Shown piece by piece: positions 23,560 through 33,971 of a stretch of DNA of 64,000 nucleotides; the stretch's first letter is position 1; each line of letters opens with the position of its first letter. This stretch comes from Guptibacillus spartinae (lineage in GTDB: Bacteria; Bacillota; Bacilli; Bacillales; Guptibacillaceae). The notes below the pieces were generated by a model, which saw only the letters and a list, made by a program, of their open reading frames with translations, did no database searches and was not told the origin of the DNA. The position numbers were made by a program, and so were the translations under genes. The stretch covers positions 248,001 to 312,000 of the forward strand of contig NZ_JAQQWU010000002.1 of NCBI RefSeq assembly GCF_028610625.1. The letters run 5' to 3'.

Positions 23560-25284
23560 TTATCTTTTAAATTGGTGTAAATCCTTCACAATAGTAGCAA
23601 ATGCTTTGTATGCACGGTATTGCTCTTCTTTTCGTTCGAAATCAACAACCACTAGAGCATACTGTGGATCATCATATGGAAAATATCCAGCAAACCACTG
23701 ATGATCATACGGCACGTCTTCACCAAGTTCGGCCGTACCCGATTTTCCTGCTACTTGATAAGGTAAATCACTTAAAAAAGTGTTACCCGTCCCACTCACG
23801 ACTACTTCTCGCAGTGATTCTTGCAGAGATTTAATGACGCTATTCGAAAGTTTTTTATCATGACTTATTTCCTTGAAGCTAAGGAATGTTGTTCCATTTC
23901 GATATAAAAGATCGCTAACGACTCTGACATCTTTCGATTCTCCCCCTCTCCCAATTGTGGCCATCATATTAGCGAGTGCAAGGGGACTTACTTTCACATT
24001 TAATTGACCAATAGCTGTTTGGTCGATTGCTTTACGTATCTTCTTATCTTTTTCATCCTTAAAAAAAATCGGGCTAGACTCATCAGGAAACTGCTTAAAA
24101 TTCTCATAATGATAGAGCTTATCTTCCCATCCAACCGCTGTTGCTATTCCAAGTTTTTCTGCGGTTTTCTCAATGACTTCGGGATCTGTCTTTATCAGCT
24201 CTTCAGCAAGTTGTGTGAAGGTGGCATTACAGCTTTTAGCAAAACTCTCTTTAAGGTTAAGCATACCTAGCTTACGATTTGCAATGCCATCACGATACAA
24301 GTTTTGGTCACAATTAAACAGTCGCGTCTCTTTAACCCCGCTTTCATATGCAGCTGCAAGAATTAAAGTTTTAAATACAGATCCCGGGAAGTACCCTTTC
24401 ACCATTTGATTCTCTGCGCCTTTTCCTAGAGGGTCTTCTGAATCAAATAATGGACGGCTCACCATGCCAATGACATTATTCGACTCGATATCGATGAGAA
24501 CAGCGCCCCCATTCGTAATACCTGAGTTATCTACCGCTTTCTCAAGACTCTTTTGAATTTCTGTATCTAATGTGGTCTTTAATTGTAGTGGATAGAATGA
24601 ATCTGTATTTGAGAAATATTTTACATCAAGTCCAAGAAGAGGGTTCCCCTGACGATCCGCATGGTAAAGAAGCGTTGTATCCCCTTCAGATAGTAAAAAA
24701 GGGTCAAAAGAAAGCTGAAGACCCGATATACCTACCTTTGTCTCTTTATCAATTGTACCCTCAGCCCATTTTTCTGGATATTTCGCCTGAATTAATTCCG
24801 GGTTTGGCCTTACAGTTCCAATAACATGAGTCGCTAACGGATTTTCATTTACCGGTTTATTCACAGCATAAACCCCGGGAATACTTTGTTCATTTATTTG
24901 TTTCATTTGTTCCATCGTTAATGTTTTCTCAAAAGTAAATGGCTGTATTTTCCCTTCAAATGAGCGTTCAATACGCTCAGGAGGTACGTTGATAATAGCG
25001 GCAACCTCTTCAATCGGCCAATCTCTTTCTTTTAGAAAAGGAAATAAAACGAGTGCCGGAATCGATTCACTCATAGGTATGCCGTTTCGATCCAGTATTG
25101 TTCCCCTTCCTTCATCTAACACGTAGGATTGAGTCCGTTGGTGAATACTTGACTCAATTAAATTCACGTGATGTTTTGAGTAAGATTCCGTTTCCACTAA
25201 TTGAAGTTGAACCAATCTTCCGATCAACAAGATCATCCCACATAAAAGGAGGAGACCAGTACCGATCATCCTTCTCTTCATCAT
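23560..25284 (-). CDS. pbpI: Class B penicillin-binding protein PbpI (PBP4b type)
   Basis: A 574-residue transpeptidase with an N-terminal membrane anchor (MIGTGLLLLCGMILLIGRLV), a dimerisation/pedestal domain containing RGTILDRNGIPMSES, and the transpeptidase domain with PGSVFKTL (Ser of SxxK), KSCNATF (SxN) and GKSGTAE (KTG-type). It crosslinks peptidoglycan outside the membrane. B. subtilis PbpI is sporulation-associated under sigma-F control; the same may hold here, but I did not identify a sigma-F promoter. The ATG at 25284 follows AGAGGTGA. Confidence 0.92.
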   Translation of the reverse strand: MMKRRMIGTGLLLLCGMILLIGRLVQLQLVETESYSKHHVNLIESSIHQRTQSYVLDEGRGTILDRNGIPMSESIPALVLFPFLKERDWPIEEVAAIINVPPERIERSFEGKIQPFTFEKTLTMEQMKQINEQSIPGVYAVNKPVNENPLATHVIGTVRPNPELIQAKYPEKWAEGTIDKETKVGISGLQLSFDPFLLSEGDTTLLYHADRQGNPLLGLDVKYFSNTDSFYPLQLKTTLDTEIQKSLEKAVDNSGITNGGAVLIDIESNNVIGMVSRPLFDSEDPLGKGAENQMVKGYFPGSVFKTLILAAAYESGVKETRLFNCDQNLYRDGIANRKLGMLNLKESFAKSCNATFTQLAEELIKTDPEVIEKTAEKLGIATAVGWEDKLYHYENFKQFPDESSPIFFKDEKDKKIRKAIDQTAIGQLNVKVSPLALANMMATIGRGGESKDVRVVSDLLYRNGTTFLSFKEISHDKKLSNSVIKSLQESLREVVVSGTGNTFLSDLPYQVAGKSGTAELGEDVPYDHQWFAGYFPYDDPQYALVVVDFERKEEQYRAYKAFATIVKDLHQFKR

Positions 25285-25385
25285 TCCTCTCACCTCTGTA
25301 AGAGTTTCGACGAATGTGCTCTATTTCAAACCTTTCAGAATGATTTGGTCAAATCCAGTAAAACGTGAAAAACATTCTCAAAAAA

Positions 25386-25413
25386 TAAAAAAAAGACAGC
25401 CTGAGCGGCTGCC
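25386..25413 (-). terminator. Terminator of greA
   Basis: GGCAGCC/GGCTGTC stem (one G-U pair) with seven T residues on the minus strand. Confidence 0.85.
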
Positions 25414-25428
25414 ATTTCCTTCTTACAT

Positions 25429-25905
25429 TTAGCTTACTTCTAGAATTTCTACGCGGATTTCTCCACCAGGAGTTTGAACATTCACTTTTTCTCCAATTTG
25501 ACGGCCAAGAAGGCTTTTCGCCATTGGGGAATCATTTGAAATCTTTCCTTCAAAAGGATCGGCTTCTGCACTACCTACGATAAAGTATTCTTCTTCATCA
25601 CCGTCTGGAATTTCAACGAATTTAACACGCTTACCTATTGATACTACATTAGATGAACTATTGTCTTCTTCAATAATTTCAGCGTTACGTATCATATTTT
25701 CAACTGTTTGAATACGTGCTTCTACAAACGCTTGCTCATCTTTCGCAGCATCGTATTCAGAATTCTCAGAGAGATCTCCAAAACTACGCGCTACTTTAAT
25801 GCGTTCTACTACTTCTTTTCGTTTTTCTGTCTTTAGGAGGTCAAGTTCTTTTTCAAGCTTTTCTTTACCATCCTGTGTCATGTAATACTTTTTATCCTCT
25901 GCCAT
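25429..25905 (-). CDS. greA: Transcript cleavage factor GreA
   Basis: A 158-residue protein: an N-terminal coiled coil (residues 1-75) with the acidic tip [19 protein letters not shown], whose Asp/Glu position the Mg ion in the RNA polymerase secondary channel, and the C-terminal FKBP-like domain ending [12 protein letters not shown]. It rescues backtracked polymerase by stimulating RNA cleavage. The start [10 protein letters not shown] at 25905 has AAGGAG upstream; a longer frame to 25938 is not credible. It lies downstream of udk as in B. subtilis. Confidence 0.96.
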   Translation of the reverse strand: MAEDKKYYMTQDGKEKLEKELDLLKTEKRKEVVERIKVARSFGDLSENSEYDAAKDEQAFVEARIQTVENMIRNAEIIEEDNSSSNVVSIGKRVKFVEIPDGDEEEYFIVGSAEADPFEGKISNDSPMAKSLLGRQIGEKVNVQTPGGEIRVEILEVS

Positions 25906-25987
25906 TTCATTCACTCCTTCTTCAATTAAGGGCATCAATCGTAATAAACTGTATGAAAAAAAGAGGTAAATATACCTCGTTTAATCG

Positions 25988-26623
25988 TTATAACATCGCT
26001 TTTTCTTCGAGTATCGTATGAATCTTCGTAACCATTAGGTCAATTGCAACCCGGTTTTGACCACCTTCAGGTACGATAATATCTGCGTAACGCTTCGTCG
26101 GTTCAATAAATTGAAGGTGCATTGGACGGACTACTGAAGTATACTGCTCAACTACTGAGTCAAGCGTTCGTCCTCTGTCACGAATGTCACGAACCATTCT
26201 TCTTAAAATACGCAGATCTGCGTCAGTATCAACAAATAGCTTAATATCCATTAAATCACGAAGTCGTTCATCTTCAAGAATTAGGATACCTTCCAAAATA
26301 ATGACATCTTTCGGTTCGACAGGGATAATTTTATCAGATCTTGTGTGAACTGTATAGTCATAGACTGGTTTTTGGATCGGTTTATATAACATTAACTCTT
26401 TGACATGCTCAATCAAAAGGTCATTATCAAAAGCAAGTGGGTGGTCATAGTTTGTACCAAGTCGTTCAGGCATTGACTTTTCACTCTGATCTTTGTAATA
26501 AGAATCCTGTTCAATAACTAAAACGGACTGATCGGCAAACTGTTTGAAAATTTCTCGTGTTACAGTGGTTTTACCAGAGCCTGATCCTCCAGCAACACCA
26601 ATTACTACGGGTCTATTAACCAT
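25988..26623 (-). CDS. udk: Uridine kinase
   Basis: A 211-residue enzyme, identical in length to B. subtilis Udk. It phosphorylates uridine and cytidine. The P-loop [12 protein letters not shown] is at 8-19, then [12 protein letters not shown] with the catalytic Asp, [10 protein letters not shown] and [13 protein letters not shown]. The ATG at 26623 follows AAGGGG. In B. subtilis yrrO and yrrN precede udk; here trmR does so directly. Confidence 0.96.
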   Translation of the reverse strand: MVNRPVVIGVAGGSGSGKTTVTREIFKQFADQSVLVIEQDSYYKDQSEKSMPERLGTNYDHPLAFDNDLLIEHVKELMLYKPIQKPVYDYTVHTRSDKIIPVEPKDVIILEGILILEDERLRDLMDIKLFVDTDADLRILRRMVRDIRDRGRTLDSVVEQYTSVVRPMHLQFIEPTKRYADIIVPEGGQNRVAIDLMVTKIHTILEEKAML

Positions 26624-26683
26624 AATTCTTCCCCTTCTATTATAGAAAAACCGCCCGTACATGTGTACGTCGGCTTTCCTTCT

Positions 26684-27328
26684 TCATGAGTTTTTACGCT
26701 GACTAACAGCTAAACCATCTCCAATAGGATAAATCGTTGTATCTAGATCGGGATGGGAAATTAAAAATTCATTATAATGTCGGAGCTTCTTAACCATTGA
26801 TCTAAAGCGTTTTTCCTCAATTTCCTCTTCCGCTACCATGCCTCTAAAAAGGATATTATCAGAAAAAACGACTCCGCCTTTTTCTAACTCCTCATAAAAT
26901 TCATCAAAAAAACGTTGATACTGACCTTTGGCAGCATCAATAAACAGAGCTTGATACGAACCATGGCTTTTTAGCTCATTAGCAAGATCGAAAGCATCAC
27001 CATATAGAACAGTAATTCGATTTGAATAGCCTGCTTTATCAATGTTTGCGATCGCTTCATTATAACGAGTTTCATCACGTTCTACAGTAAGTATTTCAGT
27101 TTCCGGCAAACGTTCAGCCATACGAATCGCTGAGTAACCGATGGCTGTACCAATTTCCAATATTCGTTTCGGTTTTAAGAAGGAAAGAAGTTGAAGCATA
27201 ACATCGAGGCTCGTTTGTTCCATAATAGGCACATGATTCTCTTCAGCATATTCTTCTATTTCTTTTGTTAAACCTTCTCGTTTCGGCCGTAAAGATTCCA
27301 GGTATTGTTCCACATGATCGGATATCAT
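26684..27328 (-). CDS. trmR: tRNA 5-hydroxyuridine methyltransferase TrmR
   Basis: A 214-residue class I O-methyltransferase of the COMT-like family. SAM motif I is ILEIGTAIGYSAIRMAERLP, followed by LTVERDETR and the metal-binding Asp in FIDAAKGQYQRF and SDNILFRGMV. It matches B. subtilis YrrM/TrmR, which methylates 5-hydroxyuridine at the wobble position of tRNAs. The start is ATG at 27328 behind GGAGG. The hydroxylation genes trhP1/trhP2 (yrrN, yrrO) that adjoin it in B. subtilis are missing here. Confidence 0.9.
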   Translation of the reverse strand: MISDHVEQYLESLRPKREGLTKEIEEYAEENHVPIMEQTSLDVMLQLLSFLKPKRILEIGTAIGYSAIRMAERLPETEILTVERDETRYNEAIANIDKAGYSNRITVLYGDAFDLANELKSHGSYQALFIDAAKGQYQRFFDEFYEELEKGGVVFSDNILFRGMVAEEEIEEKRFRSMVKKLRHYNEFLISHPDLDTTIYPIGDGLAVSQRKNS

Positions 27329-27414
27329 GATCGGTCCTCCTTCATGTAACCCGAATAATTTTATCATAATCGAAAGGGGAATGGTAGTCTTACTCCCCAT
27401 TCCCCATAAATTTC

Positions 27415-28572
27415 TTATTCTTTTTTCGCTTCTTCTTCTTCTTTCTTTTTATAATACTCGTCCCATTCCTTTTTATACTTCGCTACTTTTTTATTGTGTT
27501 CTTCATTGGTCTCTGAAAACAACGTTTCACCACTTGGTCGAGCATAGAAATAAAGGGCATCAGTATCAGCCGGTTCTATCGCTGCTACAATTGAAGACTC
27601 ACCAGGATTCGCAATTGGTCCAACTGGCAAACCTTTTTGCTTATACGTATTATATGGCGATTTTAAATCAAGATCGTCTTGAGTGATTTCACCGGATTGT
27701 TCTCCTCTTGCATAAACAACTGTAGGGTCTGTTTGTAAAATCATGTCCTGATCTAGGCGATTGTAGAACACTTTTGAAATCTTTGTTCGATCTGCTTTTG
27801 CAGAAGCTTCCTCTTCAATAATTGATGCGAGTGTCATCAATTCATGAATGGAGTCATCCCGCTCGTCTATCTCAGAACGATACTTATTTAGCACACTCTC
27901 CGTTTTGTCTAACATTTCTTTTACTACCGCTTCGACTGACGGCTCTTCTTCAAAATCATAAGTGGCAGGGAAAAGGTAACCTTCAAGCGGATGGCGAATC
28001 TCATCATTAAGAATATCATCTGTTAAAAACCAATATTCATTAATTAAAGCCTTAAGATACTTTTCATCATCTAACTGTTTTAGAACTTCTTCTTTCTTCA
28101 TATCTAATTCCTTAGCAATACGTCCAGCAATGTCTTCCAACCAAATTCCTTCTGGTACAGAAATTTTAGCAACGGCATCCTTCATTACTTTCCCACTTTT
28201 CATAATCGCAATGATTTCATCCATCGTCATTGATGGAGATAGCTCATAATCTCCAGCTTGAAAGCCGCTCTCATTCTTATATTTCACATAATAACGAAAA
28301 GCTGTCCCGTCTTTAATAATTCCCTCTTCTTCGAGAGTTTGACCGATCGAAGAAGTTGAAGACCCAATCGGGATCGTCACAGCTGTTTTCGCATTGCTAT
28401 TAGGATCCACTGGCTCAAGAATATTTTTTATGTAGAAATAACCGCCTGTTATAACGGCAGCCACCGTTATCGTTAGAAGCAATAAAATGATAAATACGAT
28501 TTTTCTTACTGTTTGATTTTCAGTTTGGCGCTTCATAAGCTTCTCTTTATAAAGATCTTTAAAATCAGACAC
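27415..28572 (-). CDS. mltG: Endolytic murein transglycosylase MltG
   Basis: A 385-residue protein with an N-terminal cytoplasmic tail, one helix (KIVFIILLLLTITVAAVITG), a LysM-like subdomain and the YceG catalytic domain with LEGYLFPATYDFEEE, LASIIEEEASAKADR (catalytic Glu) and TDPTVVYA. It cuts nascent glycan strands and sets their length. The C terminus is a charged KKKEEEEAKKE tail. The start is GTG at 28572 with AAAGGGGG upstream. It is B. subtilis YrrL by position. Confidence 0.95.
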   Translation of the reverse strand: MSDFKDLYKEKLMKRQTENQTVRKIVFIILLLLTITVAAVITGGYFYIKNILEPVDPNSNAKTAVTIPIGSSTSSIGQTLEEEGIIKDGTAFRYYVKYKNESGFQAGDYELSPSMTMDEIIAIMKSGKVMKDAVAKISVPEGIWLEDIAGRIAKELDMKKEEVLKQLDDEKYLKALINEYWFLTDDILNDEIRHPLEGYLFPATYDFEEEPSVEAVVKEMLDKTESVLNKYRSEIDERDDSIHELMTLASIIEEEASAKADRTKISKVFYNRLDQDMILQTDPTVVYARGEQSGEITQDDLDLKSPYNTYKQKGLPVGPIANPGESSIVAAIEPADTDALYFYARPSGETLFSETNEEHNKKVAKYKKEWDEYYKKKEEEEAKKE

Positions 28573-28766
28573 GCCGCAGCCCCCTTTCGTCTTCACCTAT
28601 TATACTACAAGTCGACATATTGTCAGCGGTATTGCTAACGTTCGTCATATTTACTCCAACATGTATTATACAAGTTAACGATAAAGGTTTGTAGTCATTT
28701 CCAAAAATCAGTCACAAATCCTTCTCTTTAGTTGGCATTTATTTTTCCGCCCGCCAACGCTAACCA

Positions 28767-28803
28767 TAAAAAAAAGCTACCGTCACCGGTAGCTTTTTTT
28801 TAC
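28767..28803. terminator. Terminator after yrzB
   Basis: AAGCTACCG/CGGTAGCTT stem with long A and T runs; serves the minus-strand yrzB transcript. The remainder of 28573-28766 shows no gene. Confidence 0.88.
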
Positions 28804-28804
28804 T

Positions 28805-29089
28805 TTATTCGTTCTCTTCTTCTTCAGAGAATGTGTTGAGCATTTCTTCAACCATTTCCCATTCTTTATCTGATTCGATCGGGAAAAGCTTATAGTCACG
28901 TTCTTCGTTATCTTCTTCTTCATAACGGAAAGCGTAAACTTCAACTTCTTCTTCGCTATCAGCCTGATCAGCTGGAACAACAGTCATATAAGATTGTCCG
29001 TTCTCAGCTACATCAAAAGTAAAGAGAACTTCAAATAAATGTTCGTCTCCATTTTCATCTGGAATGATAATGCGTTCTTTTTCCTCCAT
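28805..29089 (-). CDS. yrzB: YrzB family protein (DUF1292)
   Basis: A 94-residue very acidic protein: ERIIIPDENGDEHLFEVLFT, VVPADQADSEEEVEVYAFRY and EWEMVEEMLNTFSEEEE. These are typical DUF1292 segments, and the position behind ruvX and yrzL is the same as in B. subtilis. A ribosome-binding site GAGGTG precedes the ATG. Function unknown. Confidence 0.93.
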   Translation of the reverse strand: MEEKERIIIPDENGDEHLFEVLFTFDVAENGQSYMTVVPADQADSEEEVEVYAFRYEEEDNEERDYKLFPIESDKEWEMVEEMLNTFSEEEENE

Positions 29090-29101
29090 GTTTTCACCTC
29101 A

Positions 29102-29521
29102 TTAATTTTGCTTGCTGTCTAAGTATCCTTGCAGAATCATAACAGCAGCCATTTTGTCGATCACTTTTTTCCTTTTCTTACGACTCACATCAGCACTGAT
29201 CAGCATGCGTTCAGCAGCAACAGTTGTTAATCTTTCATCCCACATTTCTACTGGCATATTGGTACTCGTTTGAATAAGCTCCGCAAATGCCTGGCAGGCT
29301 TCACCACTCGGACCAATTGAACCATTCATGTTTTTAGGAAGTCCAACAACAATCTTGCTGACATCATTCCCATTAATGATTTCCATTAAACGATCAGGAA
29401 TCACATCCTGCTTATCTGGGTCGCGTTTCACTGTTTCTAATCCTTGTGCCGTCCAACCCATCGCATCGCTTAGCGCGACACCGATTGTTTTCGTACCGAC
29501 ATCCAATCCAAGTGTTTTCAT
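29102..29521 (-). CDS. ruvX: RuvX/YqgF family nuclease (YrrK)
   Basis: A 139-residue RNase H-fold protein: [20 protein letters not shown] with the first catalytic Asp, [19 protein letters not shown], and the late [13 protein letters not shown] and [15 protein letters not shown] segments. Family members process the 5' end of pre-16S rRNA in E. coli and were first proposed as Holliday-junction resolvases. It is 12 bases upstream of yrzB and 9 bases after yrzL, in one unit. Confidence 0.95.
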   Translation of the reverse strand: MKTLGLDVGTKTIGVALSDAMGWTAQGLETVKRDPDKQDVIPDRLMEIINGNDVSKIVVGLPKNMNGSIGPSGEACQAFAELIQTSTNMPVEMWDERLTTVAAERMLISADVSRKKRKKVIDKMAAVMILQGYLDSKQN

Positions 29522-29530
29522 GCTGTCTCC

Positions 29531-29794
29531 TTATCTCTGATGATGAGTAAGATACGATTTCACAAGCTCTTCAATTAATTCATCACGTTCAAGTTTCCGA
29601 ATTAAGCTTCTCGCATCATTGTGTCTCGGAATGTAAGCCGGATCCCCAGAAAGGAGGTAACCCACAATCTGGTTAATCGGATTATAGCCCTTTTCTTGGA
29701 GAGCGCTATAGACTGTGAGCAACACTTCCTGGACATCGTGATTGTATGCGTCGTCTGGAAAATTAAATTTCATTGTTTTGTCCATCGAACTCAT
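29531..29794 (-). CDS. yrzL: IreB family regulatory phosphoprotein (YrzL)
   Basis: An 87-residue protein with [12 protein letters not shown] near the start, then [20 protein letters not shown] and [20 protein letters not shown]. This is the UPF0297/IreB family. In Enterococcus IreB is phosphorylated by the PASTA kinase IreK; the Thr residue near the N terminus here (DKTMKF) is the likely equivalent. It is located between alaS and ruvX as in most Firmicutes. Confidence 0.93.
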   Translation of the reverse strand: MSSMDKTMKFNFPDDAYNHDVQEVLLTVYSALQEKGYNPINQIVGYLLSGDPAYIPRHNDARSLIRKLERDELIEELVKSYLTHHQR

Positions 29795-29873
29795 TCCTTA
29801 CACCTCTTTCTCCGATCCCCATCTAGAATCGTAACTAGTCAACTAATTCTTATTGTACACTACTAAAACCAAA

Positions 29874-32507
29874 TTAGGAAATGGATTTCACCCAATCTGT
29901 TGCATATGCCAGCGCCTCATCTAGCTTCTCAGGATTTTTTCCGCCTGCTTGAGCCATATCAGGGCGGCCACCTCCGCCACCACCACAGCGTGTCGCAAGC
30001 TCTTTAATTAACTTCCCAGCATGATAACCTTCTTTCACGAGATCATCAGTAATACCAGCAGCAAGCTGAACTTTCCCATCTGCTCCACTTCCTAGGACAA
30101 CAATCACGCTACCAATCTGAGCTTTTAAATCATCGACAATGCTACGAAGGTTATTCATATCCGTATCAATTCGTTTCGCCACAACTTTCACACCATCAAC
30201 TTCTTGTACATCCCCTGCCATTTGTTTCGCTTCCACATTCGCAAGTTTTGATGTTAGAGAATCATTTTGGCGCTGCAAATCACGTATTTGTCCAAGTAGC
30301 GCTTCTGTCCTTGATGGGACATCCTTCACATTTGATTTTAACAAGTCTGCTGTGTTTTTCAAAATCGATACTTGCTGATTCAGAACCTGGTAAGCACCTT
30401 CACTCGTTACGGCTTCAATACGACGAGTTCCAGCACCAATTCCGGATTCTGAAATAATTTTAAACAAACCTATTTCAGCTGTGTTTTGAACGTGTGTACC
30501 ACCACATAATTCAAGGCTGTAGTCACCAACGCGTACAACACGTACAGTATCTCCATACTTCTCACCGAATAACGCCATTGCGCCCATCGCTTTTGCCTCA
30601 TCAATCGGCTTAACCATCGTATTTACTGGAATGTTAGCCCAAATTTGATCGTTTACCTGCTTTTCGATCTCTTCAAGCTCCTCTGATGTGATTTGCCCAA
30701 AATGTGAGAAATCAAAACGAAGGCGCTCGGAACCGACTAGCGATCCAGCTTGATTGACATGGTCACCAAGGACATCTTTTAATGCCTGATGGAGCAAGTG
30801 CGTTGCCGTGTGGTTTTTCACAATAGCGGAACGGTTTGTGCGATTAATTTCAGCCGTTACTTTTGCACCTGTTTTTATGGAACCAGATTCGACAACAGCT
30901 GTATGGACGTGTTGTCCGTTCGGCGCTTTTTGGACATCTGTTACGCGAAGCTGAACATCTTCCCCACGAATAATGCCTGGATCTGCAACCTGTCCACCGC
31001 TTTCTGCATAAAATGGGGTGCTTTGTAAAATAACTTGAACTTCATCGCCTTCTGTTGCTACTTCCGTGAGCTCTTTCTCTTTCACAATGGCCACGACTTC
31101 CGTTTCAATAGTTCTTTCTTCATAACCAACAAAATCACTCGCAACGGAGATGTCACCTAGTGCACCACCTTGAACCTGCATGGATCCAACATCTTGGCGA
31201 GCTTCACGAGCTCGCTTACGTTGCATACTCATTTCCTGCTCAAAGCCTGTCCGGTCGATTTCCATACCTTCCTCTTCAGCATATTCTTCTGTTAGTTCAA
31301 CAGGGAATCCGTAAGTGTCATAAAGTCTGAAGACATCGCTACCTGAAATGACACCATTGCCAGCTGCTTTTTCTTTCTTCATAATATCTGAAAGAATAGC
31401 AAGTCCCTCATTTAAGGTTTCGTAGAAGCGATCTTCTTCATTCTTAATCACCTTCTGTATAAATTCTTTTTTCTCATTTACTTCTGGATAGAATTCCACC
31501 ATGATGTCTCCCACTACAGGGACAAGTTCGTACATGAATGGACGGTTAATGCCAATTTGCTTCGCAAAACGAACAGCTCTTCTAAGCAACCTTCTTAATA
31601 CATACCCGCGACCTTCGTTGGATGGAAGGGCACCGTCACCTATAGCAAATGTCACTGTCCGAATATGATCAGCGACTACCTTAAATGCTGTATCCCCTTC
31701 TCTAGAATCTCCATACTTCACTTCAGCCATTTTTTCCGTTTCACGAATTGTCGGCATAAATAAATCTGTATCATAGTTCGTTTTTGCATCTTGAATAACG
31801 GATACCATTCGTTCAAGGCCCATTCCCGTATCAATGTTCTTCTTTGGTAACGGGGTATAAGTGCCATCCGGGTTATGGTTAAATTGAGAAAACACTAGGT
31901 TCCAGATTTCAAGATATCTCTCGTTCTCACCGCCAGGATAGAGTTCTTCTTCTGGATCTTCATAACCGTATTCTTCACCACGGTCATAGAATATCTCGGT
32001 ATTTGGTCCACTTGGGCCTTCACCAATATCCCAAAAGTTTCCCTCTAAACGAATAATACGTTCTTCTGGGAGTCCAATCTTTTCACTCCAAATCGTATAA
32101 GCTTCCTCGTCTTCTGGATGAATGGTTACCGATAGTTTATCAGCTTCAAAACCGATCCAATCTTTACTCGTTAAAAATTCCCATCCCCATACGATCGCTT
32201 CTTCTTTAAAATAATCTCCGATTGAAAAGTTTCCAAGCATTTCAAAAAAAGTATGATGACGTGCCGTTTTCCCTACATTCTCAATGTCATTTGTACGAAT
32301 GGATTTCTGGGCATTCACAATTCTTGGGTTATCAGGGGTGACGCGACCGTCAAAATATTTCTTTAATGTTGCAACTCCACTATTAATCCACAATAACGTT
32401 GGATCTTCATGAGGCACAAGTGATGCACTAGGTTCCACCGAGTGATTTTTTTCTTTAAAGAAATCGATAAACATCTGTCTAACATCAGCTGATGATAAAT
32501 TTTTCAT
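29874..32507 (-). CDS. alaS: Alanyl-tRNA synthetase
   Basis: A 877-residue class II synthetase with an N-terminal catalytic core (start [20 protein letters not shown], then [38 protein letters not shown]), an editing domain with [11 protein letters not shown] and the zinc motif CGGTH, and a C-terminal domain with [17 protein letters not shown]. The start at 32507 is nine bases after AGGAGG; the ATG at 32516 abuts that site. Expression is set by a T-box leader. It is the first gene of a unit continuing to yrzL, ruvX and yrzB. Confidence 0.97.
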   Translation of the reverse strand: MKNLSSADVRQMFIDFFKEKNHSVEPSASLVPHEDPTLLWINSGVATLKKYFDGRVTPDNPRIVNAQKSIRTNDIENVGKTARHHTFFEMLGNFSIGDYFKEEAIVWGWEFLTSKDWIGFEADKLSVTIHPEDEEAYTIWSEKIGLPEERIIRLEGNFWDIGEGPSGPNTEIFYDRGEEYGYEDPEEELYPGGENERYLEIWNLVFSQFNHNPDGTYTPLPKKNIDTGMGLERMVSVIQDAKTNYDTDLFMPTIRETEKMAEVKYGDSREGDTAFKVVADHIRTVTFAIGDGALPSNEGRGYVLRRLLRRAVRFAKQIGINRPFMYELVPVVGDIMVEFYPEVNEKKEFIQKVIKNEEDRFYETLNEGLAILSDIMKKEKAAGNGVISGSDVFRLYDTYGFPVELTEEYAEEEGMEIDRTGFEQEMSMQRKRAREARQDVGSMQVQGGALGDISVASDFVGYEERTIETEVVAIVKEKELTEVATEGDEVQVILQSTPFYAESGGQVADPGIIRGEDVQLRVTDVQKAPNGQHVHTAVVESGSIKTGAKVTAEINRTNRSAIVKNHTATHLLHQALKDVLGDHVNQAGSLVGSERLRFDFSHFGQITSEELEEIEKQVNDQIWANIPVNTMVKPIDEAKAMGAMALFGEKYGDTVRVVRVGDYSLELCGGTHVQNTAEIGLFKIISESGIGAGTRRIEAVTSEGAYQVLNQQVSILKNTADLLKSNVKDVPSRTEALLGQIRDLQRQNDSLTSKLANVEAKQMAGDVQEVDGVKVVAKRIDTDMNNLRSIVDDLKAQIGSVIVVLGSGADGKVQLAAGITDDLVKEGYHAGKLIKELATRCGGGGGGRPDMAQAGGKNPEKLDEALAYATDWVKSIS

Positions 32508-32574
32508 TCGAAACATCCTCCTTCAATTCTAATTGAAATCTAGCGCTATCTTTAGGTGGCGTTTTTTTACATAC

Positions 32575-32847
32575 AAAAAAACTCCCATCCCTGAATAAAT
32601 CAGGGACGAGAGTTGTGTTTTTCTACTCACGCGGTACCACCCTGGTTATAGGCAAGTTCGCCTATCACCTCAAGCGACCGTAACGAGGTCGAGACGGCGG
32701 GGATTAATCCGCACTCAGGATTAGCGTTCTGCTGATCTTATTCTAAAGCTCTTTCAGCCGGGGAGCTTCTCTCTAGTGAATACATCTTGTACTCAAGAAT
32801 AGGGGTCAACATACTGGATCCGTCAATGTGTTTGTTTCTTAATCTCT
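32575..32847 (-). promoter_or_regulatory. T-box leader of alaS
   Basis: The minus strand carries the T-box sequence GGTGGTACCGCG at 32630-32641, upstream of a terminator AACTCTCGTCCCTGA/TCAGGGATGGGAGTT followed by seven T. Upstream hairpins form Stem I and the other leader stems. Uncharged tRNA-Ala pairing with the bulge in the T box favours the antiterminator. The 5' limit is the start predicted from the promoter. Confidence 0.93.
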
Positions 32848-32853
32848 GAAATA

Positions 32854-32883
32854 ATTATAGTCAGAGCTTGAATCGTTTGTCAA
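32854..32883 (-). promoter_or_regulatory. Sigma-A promoter of the alaS leader
   Basis: TTGACA (32883-32878) and TATAAT (32859-32854) on the minus strand, 18 bp apart. The -35 element overlaps the stop codon of the upstream AI-2E-family gene. Confidence 0.85.
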
Positions 32884-33944
32884 TTGCTTCGTTCATCTTC
32901 GTTACGATTGAGAATGAGCGCCTTTAATACCGCAAGAGCGGGAACTGCGAGTATTAGTCCAACCACTCCACCAATTTCTCCTCCTGCGAGCAGACCAAAG
33001 ATGATAATAACAGGATGAATATGCAAACTTTTCCCTACAATATAAGGCGAAAGGATATTGCTTTCAATAAACTGCAAGACAACAATGACAACAATCGTAA
33101 TGATCGTCATTTTCACTGAAACCGTCGATGCAATTAATAGGGCTGGTGCCGCACCTAAAAAAGGACCAAAATAGGGAATGATATCTGTTACACCAACAAT
33201 AATACCAAGCAGGATGGCATATGGAAGCTTGATTAGCCAAAAACCGAGCGCTGCGAGAACACCAAGTACACTAATGACAAAAAATTGACCTCGAATATAA
33301 TTTCCAAGAGATTCATCAATTCGAATCAATAAGTTTCTACCCGGCTTTCTCCACTTCGGAGGTGTCACTTTCCAAGCAGTTTTCTTTAACGTTTCAAAAT
33401 CTTTTAGCAAATAGAACACAATAAAGGGGATGATCATGATAATAAAAAAAGAACTTAAAAGCTTTTTTGCTAATTCAATTCCAAGGGTTAACGTACGGTT
33501 AACAGCTTCCTCCACATCTTGAAATGTTTGATCCACTTTTTCTTGGAGCGCAGGCGGTAAGTTAGCTGTAAAATCATAAGTATGGTGCACCGCATCGCGA
33601 TACATATCGATAAACATTGGTACGTTCTCCATTAACTCTTGTGACTGTTTCACAATATGGGGAATTCCTTTTACGATGGCGTACCCTGTTCCCCCAAAAA
33701 AGAGTACATAAATCAAAAGTACAGCTACTCCTCGTGGCAGCCCTTCTTTATGAATTTTTTCAACAATCGGATGAAGTAAATACGTAATAAGCGAAGCAAT
33801 TAAAAATGGAACGATTAATACCGTTAGGACATTTAGGACCGGCTCCCAAATTGGTGCTAACTTTAATAGCAAATAAACACAAAGAAAAACAAGCAGAAGG
33901 GTAGTTAAATAAATGAGCCAATTAAGGTTCCATTCACGCTTCAC
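32880..33944 (-). CDS. yrrI: AI-2E family transporter (YrrI)
   Basis: A 354-residue, eight-helix membrane protein of the AI-2E/PerM family. Visible parts are the N-terminal helix pair (LTTLLLVFLCVYLLLKLAP, LTVLIVPFLIASLITYLLHP), a cytoplasmic helical segment, and the conserved GIIVGVTDIIPYFGPFLGAAPAL and SPYIVGKSLHIHPVIIIFGL. Members export AI-2 or exchange ions; the substrate here is not predictable. It occupies the yrrI position upstream of alaS. Confidence 0.92.
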   Translation of the reverse strand: MKREWNLNWLIYLTTLLLVFLCVYLLLKLAPIWEPVLNVLTVLIVPFLIASLITYLLHPIVEKIHKEGLPRGVAVLLIYVLFFGGTGYAIVKGIPHIVKQSQELMENVPMFIDMYRDAVHHTYDFTANLPPALQEKVDQTFQDVEEAVNRTLTLGIELAKKLLSSFFIIMIIPFIVFYLLKDFETLKKTAWKVTPPKWRKPGRNLLIRIDESLGNYIRGQFFVISVLGVLAALGFWLIKLPYAILLGIIVGVTDIIPYFGPFLGAAPALLIASTVSVKMTIITIVVIVVLQFIESNILSPYIVGKSLHIHPVIIIFGLLAGGEIGGVVGLILAVPALAVLKALILNRNEDERSN

Positions 33945-33971
33945 ACTCGATCCCTCCTGCTATCACGCCAT

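Noticed and set aside
28573-28766. Short minus-strand frame starting near 28766
   Set aside because: No ribosome-binding site, about 19 codons, and nothing conserved-looking; treated as empty intergenic sequence.
28783-28980. Lys/Ser-rich frame over the yrzB terminator
   Set aside because: Out-of-frame reading of yrzB, starting without a ribosome-binding site and running through the terminator.
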